The notes under the pieces were generated by a model. That model was not told the DNA's origin, searched no databases, and saw only the letters and a program-made list of their open reading frames with translations. A DNA stretch of 38,725 nt, from positions 1 to 38,725 of the forward strand of contig JWZX01001689.1 of assembly GCA_001275005.1 (NCBI GenBank), written 5' to 3'. Origin of the DNA: Chrysochromulina tobinii. Its lineage: Eukaryota > Haptophyta > Prymnesiales > Chrysochromulinaceae. Both the position numbers and the translations under genes were made by a program. Below are positions 9,159 through 18,051 of the stretch, in pieces (within the stretch, counting starts at the first letter, position 1; each line of letters starts with the position of its first letter).

Positions 9159-10332
9159 ATGGTGTCCGGCGGGATTGTGATATCGATCGCCGTGGGCGAA
9201 GAGCGGTGCTCGTGGCTGCGCGCGCTTGTATACAACGCCCTGGCCTTTTCTTGGAGCACTACGCAAATTGTGGTACACCTGTGCTCAGGCACTCTGTGCT
9301 CAGATGAGGATATCACTTCGTTGAATGGCACAAACTCCAGGGTGTACCTCAACGGAGTTCGCCTGCCAACCGTCCCCGGCACGGGTTTGCATCTGTACGC
9401 TCACCTGCTCAATGCGAGGTTTGCAGCAGCAAAGTGGCCACAGCTGCGCGAGAGTGGATACCTGATATTGCAAGCGTCCAACATGCTTTGGCTGCGACCG
9501 AACTTCGAAGTTGTCGTGCAAAAACATTACGTGCTCTGTTGACAGTAGCGGATGGCATGGGAAGGCAAGTTCTCGAGCATCAGCTTTACAAAATATGGCT
9601 TGGAACCTGCGGAAATTAACGCCAGCCGAGCGTACCAGTCTCAACATAACAAAGCGCGACTGGGGAGACCGCATCTCTGCAAAAGTGTACTTCAACCTTA
9701 CAGGCTCAGTGCCCGTGTGGGCGGGCAATCGATATAGCTATACAACCGGGGCGAACGTCTGGTCGTACCACGAGGGCAGCTTTTATCCTATATCGGTCAT
9801 ATTGCGATTCTTGGATTATGTCGACGCCCACCTCACACTAGACGAGCTAGGTCGTGCTACGTTGATGCCTGAAGAATTCTGGCTGCAGGCATGGGTGGCG
9901 AACCGGGAGCCAACATTGCGTGTGCATAAACAACCGAGGCAGCTGGCGGCTCGCTGGAAGGTGACCGTTAAGGAAGGTCGGGTTCCTTTAGGCAAGGTCA
10001 TGGAATATGCTACAGCTTTAAATGCGTCGAGAGCACGCTCAGGCAATCAACGAATCAATTGCAGCAATGCACTGGCTGAGCGAGAAAATGAGCCAGAATT
10101 TCATAATCTGCCGTTCTATGCATGGAAGCGATTCGAGCGGAATTTGTCCGACCTGACCACGGCCGCCGTCCTCAAACTGCGCTCTTGTTTTCGAGTGGGC
10201 CCGGATGCTGGGCGAGGATGTTATCCACGTGCATGCGTGGTGGTGACGGGGGGCGGGGCAGACTCGTCAGAAAGACCGCGGACACCCGAAAGTACCGCGG
10301 ATACCCGAAAGGCCGCGGACACCCGAAAGTGA
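9159..10332 (+). CDS. Glycosyltransferase-like algal protein, reading frame disrupted near 9540
   Basis: Two overlapping frames together read as one protein. The first (ATG 9159 to TGA 9540-9542) contains VSIAVGEERCSWLRALVYNALAFS, VYLNGVRLPTVPGTGLHLYAHLLNARFAA and YLILQASNMLWLRPNFE. The second, shifted by one base and open to 10332, contains VWSYHEGSFYPISVIL and EEFWLQAWVAN. From memory, this motif set resembles a large family in haptophytes and related algae that looks like core-2/I-branching-type glycosyltransferases; I could not verify this. Dropping one T in the TGTTGAC at about 9538-9544 would join the frames. The cause may be a sequencing error, a recent mutation or an unrecognised intron; I saw no convincing splice pair. 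Codons look less GC-rich than in the neighbours. The last ~30 residues come from an 18-bp minisatellite and may not be true coding sequence. Confidence 0.55.
10276..10330 (+). repeat. About 18-bp minisatellite x3
   Basis: Three imperfect copies built on ccgcggacacccgaaag. They form the apparent C-terminus of the preceding frame (repeated ADTRK-like residues). Confidence 0.8.
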
Positions 10333-11456
10333 CGGGCAGCAACGAGAGCAGTGTAACGGGCTCGTGAGAGGGCGGGTTGATAGATGATAGACTGGTGAAT
10401 GCGTGTGTGGGAGAGGGCAGAGGGAAGGCATGTAAATTTGGCCCTTCGCGTTATTGTCTCCTGAGCCGCTGAGGGTACGTTATATAATCCAATTGTGGAG
10501 TTCTCTGAATAACTGAAAACAAGGAAAAGTCCTCCGCTGCGTCGTATGGTACCGGTATGTGGATCCAGCTCTGTACTACTGTTCCGTTTGGTTGTCTGTT
10601 CTTGTGTCTGTTGTTTTATGTTATACGAGTAGACCGCGGTAGACGTTGACTTTGCACGGGCCAGAACACGTCCATGAAGAGCGACGCAACAATCCGCAAT
10701 TATAAATTGGAACCTGTGAACGCAGCTATGAAACACAGACAACGGGGGACCGGAGTGAAAAGCCTAAGCTGCAAGGACAGTTGACGAGCCCCGAGCCCAC
10801 GACAAGCAACGAAGAGAACAAGCAGTTACAGGTTTCCATACCCGTGTCCCGCTGTGTCACCATGCCGTCCCATGTTCCCATGTTCCCATGTCACATGCCG
10901 CCATACTCTCACGCCGACATCCCCTCGAAATTCCCACACCGCAATCCAGGGGGTCCCGCCAATGTGTGGGTAGCTTGGTCAGTTACAAATCTCTCTCTAG
11001 ACTTGTATTAGCCGGGACACGCACACGGTTCACACACAGAAGAATAAGACCGAGGTCGATAGTTCTGTATACCATTCAAAAAGCACCGGGGGGAGTTACA
11101 GTCTGTAGGCACTCACACGACACACGGAACATACCGGTACCTGAGTCGGCCGCGGGGAGCGGTCGGCTCCGGGGCTGCGGCTGTTGACGTGTTGAGTCGG
11201 CCGCGGTTTCAGTCGTCGTGCGGTCGTGCGTGTGAATGCGTTGGTGGGTTGGGATGGTTGTGAGGTTCGTCTGTGTGATACGTGTGCCCGTGTGCGCCCG
11301 TGTGTTAGAAGTCACACAGACACACATTCACATTCACACACATTCACACCATGTCCCGTCCCGCAAACCCCCGGCGGCGCGGGAACGATCCTCACAACCT
11401 TGCGAGCACCTCCGACGACGACTCACGAGGGCGACCACCACAGCCCGGACGAGAGC
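10333..11456. other. Intergenic region, low-complexity CA/GT-rich
   Basis: No protein-like frame seen on either strand. The long minus frame over 10221-10742 has no ATG. The region contains repeated ccatgttcccatgt, a direct repeat TGAGTCGGCCGCGG near 11141 and 11191, and CA/GT-rich stretches from about 11225 to 11350. It probably holds the promoter and 5' leader of the next gene. Confidence 0.55.
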
Positions 11457-12905
11457 ATGGAGCTTCATTCTGTGTCAGCTAGGGTGCATCGACCTAGGAG
11501 CATTGGAATAGGCATGCGTGCTATGCACGTGGACGTCCTCGAGATCGTTGAAGACGGTGGTACTGGGCCGATTTGCATCCAGTGTACCACTGAATCGTCA
11601 TCTGCGCCGTCTGCACCTGCCACCGCTCCGGCATTCTCAATTGATCCACGCGCCTCACCAGCCTCCTCAGCTGGTCCGAGCGCTGAGCCAGCGTCGTCCT
11701 CAATTGTTCCTGACGCTGAGCCATCGGCTGCGACGCCAGTCGAGGCAAGCACGTGGGGTAAGGCTCGGCCGCTTGGCATGGCAGCACCTCCTGCTGGAGC
11801 AGCCGCGGAGCAGCAGCTGGCCCACCTCCTCGCGGCAAAGCAGCTGCGCGAGGATGTGCTCCGTCGGCAGCCGGCACGGGAAGTACGCTCGGCGAAGGGG
11901 GAAAAGCACGGCTCGCTCGTACACAAGGAGTCGGGCGGCCATCTTTGCATGTCCATCGTCGGCCACCCCAATGCAACCGGCGAGTGCGTGGCCGATGTGA
12001 ATTTCTACGACACCTGGCGGGCCGACGTGTCGCTCAAGGTGACAGGTTTCGGCACGGGCTTGCTGCCGCTGCTCGCTCTCATCCACGAGCCCGACCTGAC
12101 GGTCGACTATCTGCCTCGACAGCCAGGGCTGCCATACATAGAGCACTTGCAGGTGGTTCATCAGTGGGCTGCGAACGATTGGTTGTACCACTGCTTCGTG
12201 AGCCCGTTCGGCCCGCTGCCCGGCGCGGACGACGTGCACAACTTCATCCTTTTCGATAACATGGACGCGCCAGCGGACCCATGCTTGATCGGTTACGCTG
12301 TCTCACCCGCCGAGGGCGACGAGATTTATCGAGGGTGGCCGGTGCCCAAAGTCAAGAGCTGGAGGCGCAAGCGCAACTACGTCCTCGGCGCCACGACGAT
12401 CATCAGACCCTCGGCGCAGCCGGTGCTCACACTCACTATACCGAGCGCCAAGCTGCCCAAGTGCGCCTCGCCGGGGTGCGCCTTCGCCGTGCACTCATGC
12501 CTGAGCGCCGGCAGCGGCCGCTTCTGCTGCCACAAATGCGAGCACAGCCCAGGCAAGCACGCGTCGAGATGCGAGATGGTGAAGTTCGATGGAGGTGGCG
12601 GCGCGCAAGCGTGGCAGCTGCCCGCGTACGGTACCCTCGAACTCGAGCTCTACGTCAACGTCCAGCTACCCATCCCCACCTTCCTCATACCGCTCGCCCT
12701 CGTCCGCTGGATCTTCCCACGCCTCGTGCGCCTCGTCTACCCGGTGCTCTTGCTGCTCAACGAGCGCTTCGTCGCCTTACCTTTTAGCCAGCGCGTGCGC
12801 GAGGACAAGGACGGCTTCTACAAACTGGTAGCTGACGCTCTCAAGGCGCCCGATCGGCCTTGCAACGCGCGAGGCCGAGAGGGAGAGGCCAAGTTTGTGC
12901 TGTAG
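11457..12905 (+). CDS. START-like domain protein with a Cys/His cluster and C-terminal hydrophobic segment
   Basis: A 482-residue protein starting at the first in-frame ATG of this frame. The N-terminal ~165 residues are Ala/Pro/Ser-rich. From about 170 to 300 runs a compact domain with DVNFYDTWRADVSLKVTGFG, LPYIEHLQVVHQWAANDWLYHCFVSPFGPL and LIGYAVSPAEGDEIYRGWPVP. The spacing resembles START/SRPBCC lipid-binding folds of algal proteins, though this is my reading and not a certain assignment. Inserted after it is a probable zinc-binding cluster: C336, C341, C348, C357, C358, C361, H363, H368 and C372, with the core RFCCHKCEHSPGKHASRC. A hydrophobic, Arg-studded stretch (about 404-435) suggests membrane contact. 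Function is unknown; lipid binding is a guess from fold. Confidence 0.7.
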   Translation: MELHSVSARVHRPRSIGIGMRAMHVDVLEIVEDGGTGPICIQCTTESSSAPSAPATAPAFSIDPRASPASSAGPSAEPASSSIVPDAEPSAATPVEASTWGKARPLGMAAPPAGAAAEQQLAHLLAAKQLREDVLRRQPAREVRSAKGEKHGSLVHKESGGHLCMSIVGHPNATGECVADVNFYDTWRADVSLKVTGFGTGLLPLLALIHEPDLTVDYLPRQPGLPYIEHLQVVHQWAANDWLYHCFVSPFGPLPGADDVHNFILFDNMDAPADPCLIGYAVSPAEGDEIYRGWPVPKVKSWRRKRNYVLGATTIIRPSAQPVLTLTIPSAKLPKCASPGCAFAVHSCLSAGSGRFCCHKCEHSPGKHASRCEMVKFDGGGGAQAWQLPAYGTLELELYVNVQLPIPTFLIPLALVRWIFPRLVRLVYPVLLLLNERFVALPFSQRVREDKDGFYKLVADALKAPDRPCNARGREGEAKFVL

Positions 12906-13525
12906 AAATGTTATGTCTATGTCGTCACCGCGACCGTACCTAACGCGCGGCAGCGACACCTTCATCGGGGCGCGACGCGCGTATGAGCCCGGCCCACCTC
13001 TAATTCTCGCCTCTGTTGTTCCCGCGTCTGAAAGCACGGCAACCGGTCGCGGGCGACGCGCGACCCGCGCCGGGGCCGACTAGTCGACTACGATATAAGT
13101 TATAACGACGCCTTCTCGCGACCGGTCGCGCGGGCACACCGGGGCGCGGGGGCGGGGCCGCGGCGACCGCGCCTGTTTCGCACGTCGTAAACAATCCCAT
13201 GAAGCATGATGGGTATACGGTGCCTCCGAAAATTGCGAAAATATCAAAATACGGTACTGCAAGAACCAAGAACGCAAGAAGGACGACCACAGCCACACCT
13301 CCGCGCGCACCCGGACGCCGCCCCTCGCCGCCCGTCATGTGCGCGTCAAGCGGCAGTCTGTGGCCTTCGATTGAATCGATTCTTCGATAGGTCTTCGGAG
13401 AGTTTCGTTCTTTCGTATGAAGCCAGCCCTGGACCCCTCTTTAACTCCCGGGGGGTCGGGCGGCACGAGGCCACAGTTCCAACACACTCCCATTGGCGGT
13501 GTAGGGGCGTTGGGGGAGGGTGGAG
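12906..13525. other. Intergenic region with short palindromes
   Basis: Contains palindromes TAGTCGACTA (13081-13090) and GCGACCGGTCGC (13118-13129) and an AT-rich patch around 13235-13260. A minus-strand frame at 13000-13338 has an ATG and one hydrophobic segment but otherwise looks like GC-biased translation, so I do not call it. Confidence 0.5.
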
Positions 13526-14176
13526 ATGCATCCCATAATTCCCACAGTTTCCGGATATGGGAAACCTCCTCTCGTCGATCAAGTTAGAAGTTTGAGAAAT
13601 TGCGGCGAGGCCCGCACGCCCTCACAGTGGGGCCTCACTTTCGGGACTCTCGGGCAAATGGTGCGTTCATCCCCGAGCAAAGGTCTTCTCGTGCCCGGAT
13701 GGCGCGGGAAGACACCCACCCCGAGCTCCAACGACCCTGCAGATCTGGCAAGCATTCTAACGAAACTGTCGAATGGCTCGCTGCTGTCACAAGCGGAGGC
13801 AAACAATGAGTCCAGGACGAACAGGGCCGACATCACGCTTCGGGAGATCGCCGCTGACGGGCAAGATGATTACAACGTAGAAGAGTCTCGGTTGCGCCGC
13901 TTTCTCGCCGTCCGCAAGAGTGCGGTGAAAGCCGAGGAGGCGCAGACGGCTGCATGGAAAAACTCACCTGAGGGCACGGCAGCTCTGCAACGCTCTTCCA
14001 GATCCCCCTCAACGCCTCCAAGTCGGAGCAGCACCAGCTCGCGAAAAAGCACGCCCTCGCCGAGCAAACGCAGCTCATCAGGCGCGCGCAAGGCCGGCGA
14101 CTCCACACGTTTGTTCGGGACTAGTATCAGCCGCTCGCTCGATGCGGACCTCGCGAAGGTGGAGTCCAACATTTGA
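13526..14176 (+). CDS. Hypothetical Ser-rich protein
   Basis: A 216-residue frame starting at ATG 13526. Residues 1-75 have mixed, protein-like composition (for example LVDQVRSLRNCGEART). The centre has LASILTKLSNGSLLSQAEANNESRTNRADITLREIAADG and a helical stretch around VEESRLRRFLAVRKSAVKAEEAQ. The C-terminal third is Ser/Arg/Pro-rich, as in disordered or phosphorylated tails. I recognise no domain. The case rests on an ATG, a balanced amino-acid make-up for most of its length and an otherwise empty interval between genes. It could be an exon of a larger gene. Confidence 0.45.
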   Translation: MHPIIPTVSGYGKPPLVDQVRSLRNCGEARTPSQWGLTFGTLGQMVRSSPSKGLLVPGWRGKTPTPSSNDPADLASILTKLSNGSLLSQAEANNESRTNRADITLREIAADGQDDYNVEESRLRRFLAVRKSAVKAEEAQTAAWKNSPEGTAALQRSSRSPSTPPSRSSTSSRKSTPSPSKRSSSGARKAGDSTRLFGTSISRSLDADLAKVESNI

Positions 14177-14606
14177 TCTTTCGATGTTGTGTGCTGCAGC
14201 CTATCACACCCTTTGGTGACCTTGGTCCATGGTCGTGGATGCGGATTTGATGGTGCAATATAAAATAAATGGTCGTGGATCGGATGATTGGAGAACGGGT
14301 CGATTAGATGATGGTCGAGGCTCTCGCCAGATTGCACGAGGTTTGCGTGGATTCGGCGGGCAACCATCGCATCGAGGGAGCGATGGGCGAGGCGCAATGA
14401 CGACGGAGCTGCGAGATGCAGCAGCCGAGGTGCATCGAAGTGCGGCAGAAGTGCGGCAGCCGAAGGTGAGGCGCTCTGGTTCTCTCCGTGTTCTTGAAAA
14501 TGTGAGTGTAAAGTTATCGTGAAATCAAACCACGGAACCATGACTGTCCGCAATCCAGGTTCCGAATTAATTGACGGATTTTAGAACGTTGCGAACAAAA
14601 TTCATA
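14177..14606. other. Intergenic region with a methyltransferase-like sequence fragment
   Basis: At 14192-14213 it matches 7851-7872 of the TylF-like gene at 21 of 22 bases, with weaker similarity just upstream. It also has a 12-bp direct repeat ATGGTCGTGGAT (14229 and 14269) and an ATAAAATAAA stretch near 14259. No gene is supported. Confidence 0.55.
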
Positions 14607-16049
14607 ATGACGAAACACACTCGACCTTCTCCCCTCGTCATGGCCGCACCCGCCTCGCAGGCGATGGAGCGCGAGGGCAAGGCGCCGCCCACGCGAAAGG
14701 GGCTCCTCGCGAGCCTCTTCTGCCCGTGCGTCGGCAACGTCACCACTGCCGGAGTGCGCTTCCGCCGCCAGGAGATGGTCTTCTACGATAGTGCAAAGGC
14801 GGAGCGATCGCTGTGCGGTCGTGTGCACTACTGCCTCGCGTGCCCGGGCTGGTCCAAGGTCACCAGCCAGCGCGTTGTGTACAGTAGGTGGGACCTCGTG
14901 CCTATCACAAAGGCGCCCGGCATCTGCTGCGCTGCATGCTGTGACTGTGGTGGTGAGGATGCCGACTGGCTGCCGCCCGACCCGGTGGTGATCCGCACGC
15001 CCGACAAGCCTTCGGGCACGTGCAGCGTGCCCTGCGGGCGCACGCTCGACACCTTTGACGCCGAGATCATCGTGGATGCGTCGGCGCACCAGACGCTCTG
15101 CCAGATCTGCCGTGGCGAGGGCGACATCGTGTTGTACCGGAAGGCGGCCGTCGACCTGTCTGATGCGAGCGAGGTGTTCGTGGTGCCTGATGTGGTTGCG
15201 CCCTTTGACGTCTTCAACGACGTGACGTTCGAGCTCTCCAAGATCAACCTGCAGGGTGCGCGCGCCAGCACGCTCGGCGCACGCATGGGTGCAACAGTGT
15301 GGTCTCACGAAGCCCGCTCAGGCGCCGTTGGGCCTGTCCAGCACAAGCCGTGGCGTGGCCAGCAAGAGCACGTGTACTATGACTCCCTCACGGCGCGGCG
15401 CACGTGCCTCGGCTACCTGTGCAGCCACGACTGCTGCTGCCCGCCCATCTACAAGGTGACCTCCGAGCGTGTCCTGTACACCGATTGGGACTTCTGGTAT
15501 CCGTGCGAGGATCCGCTCCAGTCACTCACTTGGTGCGCGTGCTGGGCTGGCCGCGGCGTGGCACGCGAGTGCTGCTGCGCGATCGGCGCGAGCGAGGCGG
15601 CTGTCGAGCGGCTCAAGGCGAAAACGGCCCAGCAGCTCCAGCAGTCTGCGGCCCACCCTGCACAGCACCATTGCAGCCGCTGCTGCGCGCTGCCCGTAGG
15701 CCGCACCGCGCACTTCTTCGACCTCGACATCGTGGCCGATATCCGCGCGAAGCAATCGTGCTGGCAGCTGTGCGTCAATGAAGGCTCGCTACATTTCGGG
15801 CGGCTCGCCGGCGCCGACGCGAGCCACAACCAGCGCACGCACACCTTTTTCAACGTCAAGTCCGTGCCCGAGGTCTTCGCCTACTTTGATGAGCTCTCCT
15901 TTGAGTTCTCTCGCATGGAGCTCGCGCACTTTCGACAGAACGCGATGGGGAACGACATGCTGCGGGCTGCAGTGGGCTCGTCGGTGGGCTCGTCCGCCCC
16001 ACGCGCGCCCGCCCTGAACTCCGGTCTCGCCACGGATCAGAGCATTTGA
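14607..16049 (+). CDS. Cysteine-rich protein with two tandem PH-like domains
   Basis: A 480-residue protein (ATG 14607; a second ATG at 14640, in better context, would remove 11 residues). It is an internal duplication. Repeat 1 (about residues 55-215) reads VFYDSAKAERS..., KVTSQRVVYSRWDL, Cys-rich CCAACCDCG, CGRTLDTFDAEIIVDASAHQTLCQIC and FDVFNDVTFELSKI. Repeat 2 (about 252-438) reads VYYDSLTARRT..., KVTSERVLYTDWDFW, VGRTAHFFDLDIVADIRAKQSCWQLC and FAYFDELSFEFSRMEL. The alternation of an LTxxRV-type strand with a later DLD-I-DI strand recalls bacterial-PH-like domains found in membrane-associated proteins, each with extra Cys clusters. No signal peptide is evident. Function is unknown; lipid or metal binding are possibilities only. 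The C-terminal ~40 residues are low complexity. Confidence 0.78.
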   Translation: MTKHTRPSPLVMAAPASQAMEREGKAPPTRKGLLASLFCPCVGNVTTAGVRFRRQEMVFYDSAKAERSLCGRVHYCLACPGWSKVTSQRVVYSRWDLVPITKAPGICCAACCDCGGEDADWLPPDPVVIRTPDKPSGTCSVPCGRTLDTFDAEIIVDASAHQTLCQICRGEGDIVLYRKAAVDLSDASEVFVVPDVVAPFDVFNDVTFELSKINLQGARASTLGARMGATVWSHEARSGAVGPVQHKPWRGQQEHVYYDSLTARRTCLGYLCSHDCCCPPIYKVTSERVLYTDWDFWYPCEDPLQSLTWCACWAGRGVARECCCAIGASEAAVERLKAKTAQQLQQSAAHPAQHHCSRCCALPVGRTAHFFDLDIVADIRAKQSCWQLCVNEGSLHFGRLAGADASHNQRTHTFFNVKSVPEVFAYFDELSFEFSRMELAHFRQNAMGNDMLRAAVGSSVGSSAPRAPALNSGLATDQSI

Positions 16050-16390
16050 TGCGCGCAGCTCCTACTGCGCCGACGGGATCGACACCCCTAGCTGCTGCGG
16101 CCTCTGCGTCGCCAGGATGGCGGAGTGTTGCCGGAGCCGCTGCTGACGCGCCTCGGCCCTCACCGTGGGCGGCCCGGGGGCGGCCGAGGCGGCGCGCACT
16201 GTGGGCGGGGCGGCATGTCTTCGCCCTTGAAGACACGTGGAAGGAGCGACTTAGCACTTACTCCCCCACCCCTCAACAAGCTATTTGTAGAAGCGGTGTG
16301 GTGATCGCTGGGGACTGCGACGAAACCTGTCGTGTTAACGTTCACACTGACGGACCGTAAGAAGCCATTTGCTTTGCGACAACGGCCGCC
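16050..16390. other. Intergenic region mostly occupied by an inverted-repeat arm
   Basis: This is the gap between the Cys-rich gene and the LRR gene. Bases 16064-16215 are a reverse-complement copy of 17515-17666. The rest should hold the LRR gene promoter and leader; no TATA-like box is clear. Confidence 0.7.
16064..16215. repeat. Left arm of a 152-bp inverted repeat
   Basis: Base-by-base comparison shows this arm equals the reverse complement of 17515-17666 with one difference (T at 16200 opposite G at 17530) and no gaps. It starts 15 bp after the stop codon of the Cys-rich gene. Confidence 0.95.
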
Positions 16391-17803
16391 ATGGCTGACA
16401 CACGCTCCCCGCTGGCGCCCCGCAACGACGGCGGCGACGAGCGCCCATCCGAGGCGTCGCGCGTCAAGTTCACACCAGCCGAGGAGCTCTCGAGCCGCTC
16501 GATTCACGGCTCCTACTTCCACCCGAATAGCTCCTCCTTCTCGCTCATCTCGGGCTCGTCCAAGATGCCGTCGCACATGCTCGCCGAGGACCTGATCATG
16601 AAGGGTGCCAAGCGCCGGCCCACGCTCGGTCAGAGCATCTCCGACTTTTACGCGTCGATTACGCACCTCCACTTCCAAAACCTGCGCATTGTCGGCGACG
16701 TCGAGCCGATCCGCCTATGTGCAAACCTGCGCGTGTTGTACCTGTACGAGAACCGGCTGACCTCGCTCAAGGGCATCGGCCAGCTGCGCAAGCTCACGAA
16801 CCTGTACGCCCAGGATAATCGCATCGCTGACCTCTCCGACTTTGAGGCGCCGCCCGCGCTCACGCAGCTCTACCTCGGCGGCAACCGCCTCTCGCTCATC
16901 GAGGGCCTCGAGGGCTGCGAGGCTCTGGAGGAGCTGCACCTCGAGGGGCAGCGGCAGCCAGAGCGTGAGGTGGCTGAAGCGGGATTACTTGCGCGCATCG
17001 CCACGGTGCGCATCGCCGAGGAGGAGGTCGCAGACGGCGCCAAAGGTATGGACCTGGCGGACGGGTCGGATGCGGCCACCGCCCAGGCGCCGGCCACCGG
17101 GGCCGACCCGTTCACCGGCGGCGCGACGATACCTGCGCTGTCGATCGCGCCGGCGAGCCTGATGGCGATCGCGCCGACGCTGCGCAAGCTCGTGATGCAT
17201 CACAACGGCCTCGACGACGAGGCTCTCGAGCCCATCGTGGTGCTCCAGGCCCTCACGTCGCTCGATGCGCGTCACAATCGGATCTCGTCTGTGGCGCGGC
17301 TGCAGCAGCTGCTGGTGCGCATGCCGCAGCTCGTTTCGGTGCAGCTCCACGGGAATGACGAGCTCACGAGCGCACCCAAGTTCCGCGAGCGTGTCATCGT
17401 AGCGACCCATGCGGTGGCAGAGCTCGACGGCAAGCCCATCAAAGAGTCTGAGCGAGCATTCCTGCTACAGCTGGCGCAGCGCCAGGCGATCCCGGCGGGC
17501 CCGGCACGCGCCGCTGCCGCCCCGCCCACGGTGCGCGCCGCCTCGGCCGCCCCCGGGCCGCCCACGGTGAGGGCCGAGGCGCGTCAGCAGCGGCTCCGGC
17601 AACACTCCGCCATCCTGGCGACGCAGAGGCCGCAGCAGCTAGGGGTGTCGATCCCGTCGGCGCAGTCGTACGTGCTTGGGAGCGGACACGGGCTCGTGGG
17701 CGGCGTGCCCGCGGGCTTTGGCGAGCAGGAGGAGCGCGGAAACTCGGCGGGGCTGCCTAGCGGCACGCGCCGCCCGTGGGCGCGCACGCCGCACGCGGTC
17801 TGA
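16391..17803 (+). CDS. Leucine-rich repeat protein, PPP1R42 (TLRR/LRRC67)-like
   Basis: A 470-residue LRR protein with a strong start (gccgccATGg). The repeat region resembles animal PPP1R42, a protein-phosphatase-1 binding protein of centrosomes and basal bodies. Repeats are ITHLHFQNLRIV, NLRVLYLYENRLTSLKGIG, KLTNLYAQDNRIADL, LTQLYLGGNRLSLIEGLEG and LEELHLEGQRQPEREV, then a second group (LRKLVMHHNGLDDEAL, LTSLDARHNRISSV, LVSVQLHGND). The LRR cap is AVAELDGKPIKESERAFLLQ, which parallels the DGKEI..ERQFL cap in PPP1R42. An acidic/Ala insert (about 210-255) separates the two groups. The C-terminal ~95 residues are Ala/Pro-rich, and part of them (about residues 375-426) is coded by the right arm of the inverted repeat. 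A flagellar or basal-body role is inferred from homology. Confidence 0.85.
   Translation: MADTRSPLAPRNDGGDERPSEASRVKFTPAEELSSRSIHGSYFHPNSSSFSLISGSSKMPSHMLAEDLIMKGAKRRPTLGQSISDFYASITHLHFQNLRIVGDVEPIRLCANLRVLYLYENRLTSLKGIGQLRKLTNLYAQDNRIADLSDFEAPPALTQLYLGGNRLSLIEGLEGCEALEELHLEGQRQPEREVAEAGLLARIATVRIAEEEVADGAKGMDLADGSDAATAQAPATGADPFTGGATIPALSIAPASLMAIAPTLRKLVMHHNGLDDEALEPIVVLQALTSLDARHNRISSVARLQQLLVRMPQLVSVQLHGNDELTSAPKFRERVIVATHAVAELDGKPIKESERAFLLQLAQRQAIPAGPARAAAAPPTVRAASAAPGPPTVRAEARQQRLRQHSAILATQRPQQLGVSIPSAQSYVLGSGHGLVGGVPAGFGEQEERGNSAGLPSGTRRPWARTPHAV
17515..17666. repeat. Right arm of the 152-bp inverted repeat, inside the LRR coding region
   Basis: Reverse complement of 16064-16215 with one mismatch. 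It codes for part of the Ala/Pro-rich C-terminal tail, including the repeated motif PPTVRA. About 1.3 kb lies between the arms. Confidence 0.95.
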
Positions 17804-18051
17804 TGTTGAGTGTGGGCGTGTCGTGCACCTCGTGCAAGCTCAGTGGAACTTGCCTTCCTTTTTGCCAATGTGCTTTCGCTAGAGTGCAAACACGGTCTTC
17901 GAAAGCGGTTTCGGCAATCTTCGTGAACCATCTTGCACTGAAACTGCCCAAGCGTTTTTTGGGGGGACCGGACGGTGCGAGCCCACGCCGTCCGACGATC
18001 GACCCGACGGACCCACCTGGCGCAGGCCGAACGAAGCGATCGGAAAACCCG

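Noticed and set aside
10221-10742. Minus-strand frame of 173 codons in a gene-free interval
   Set aside because: No ATG start, partly overlaps the minisatellite, and composition is not protein-like.
13000-13338. Minus-strand frame of 112 codons with one hydrophobic segment
   Set aside because: It has an ATG, but apart from one hydrophobic stretch the composition is Arg/Pro/Gly/Ala as expected from random GC-rich DNA, and no homology is recognised.
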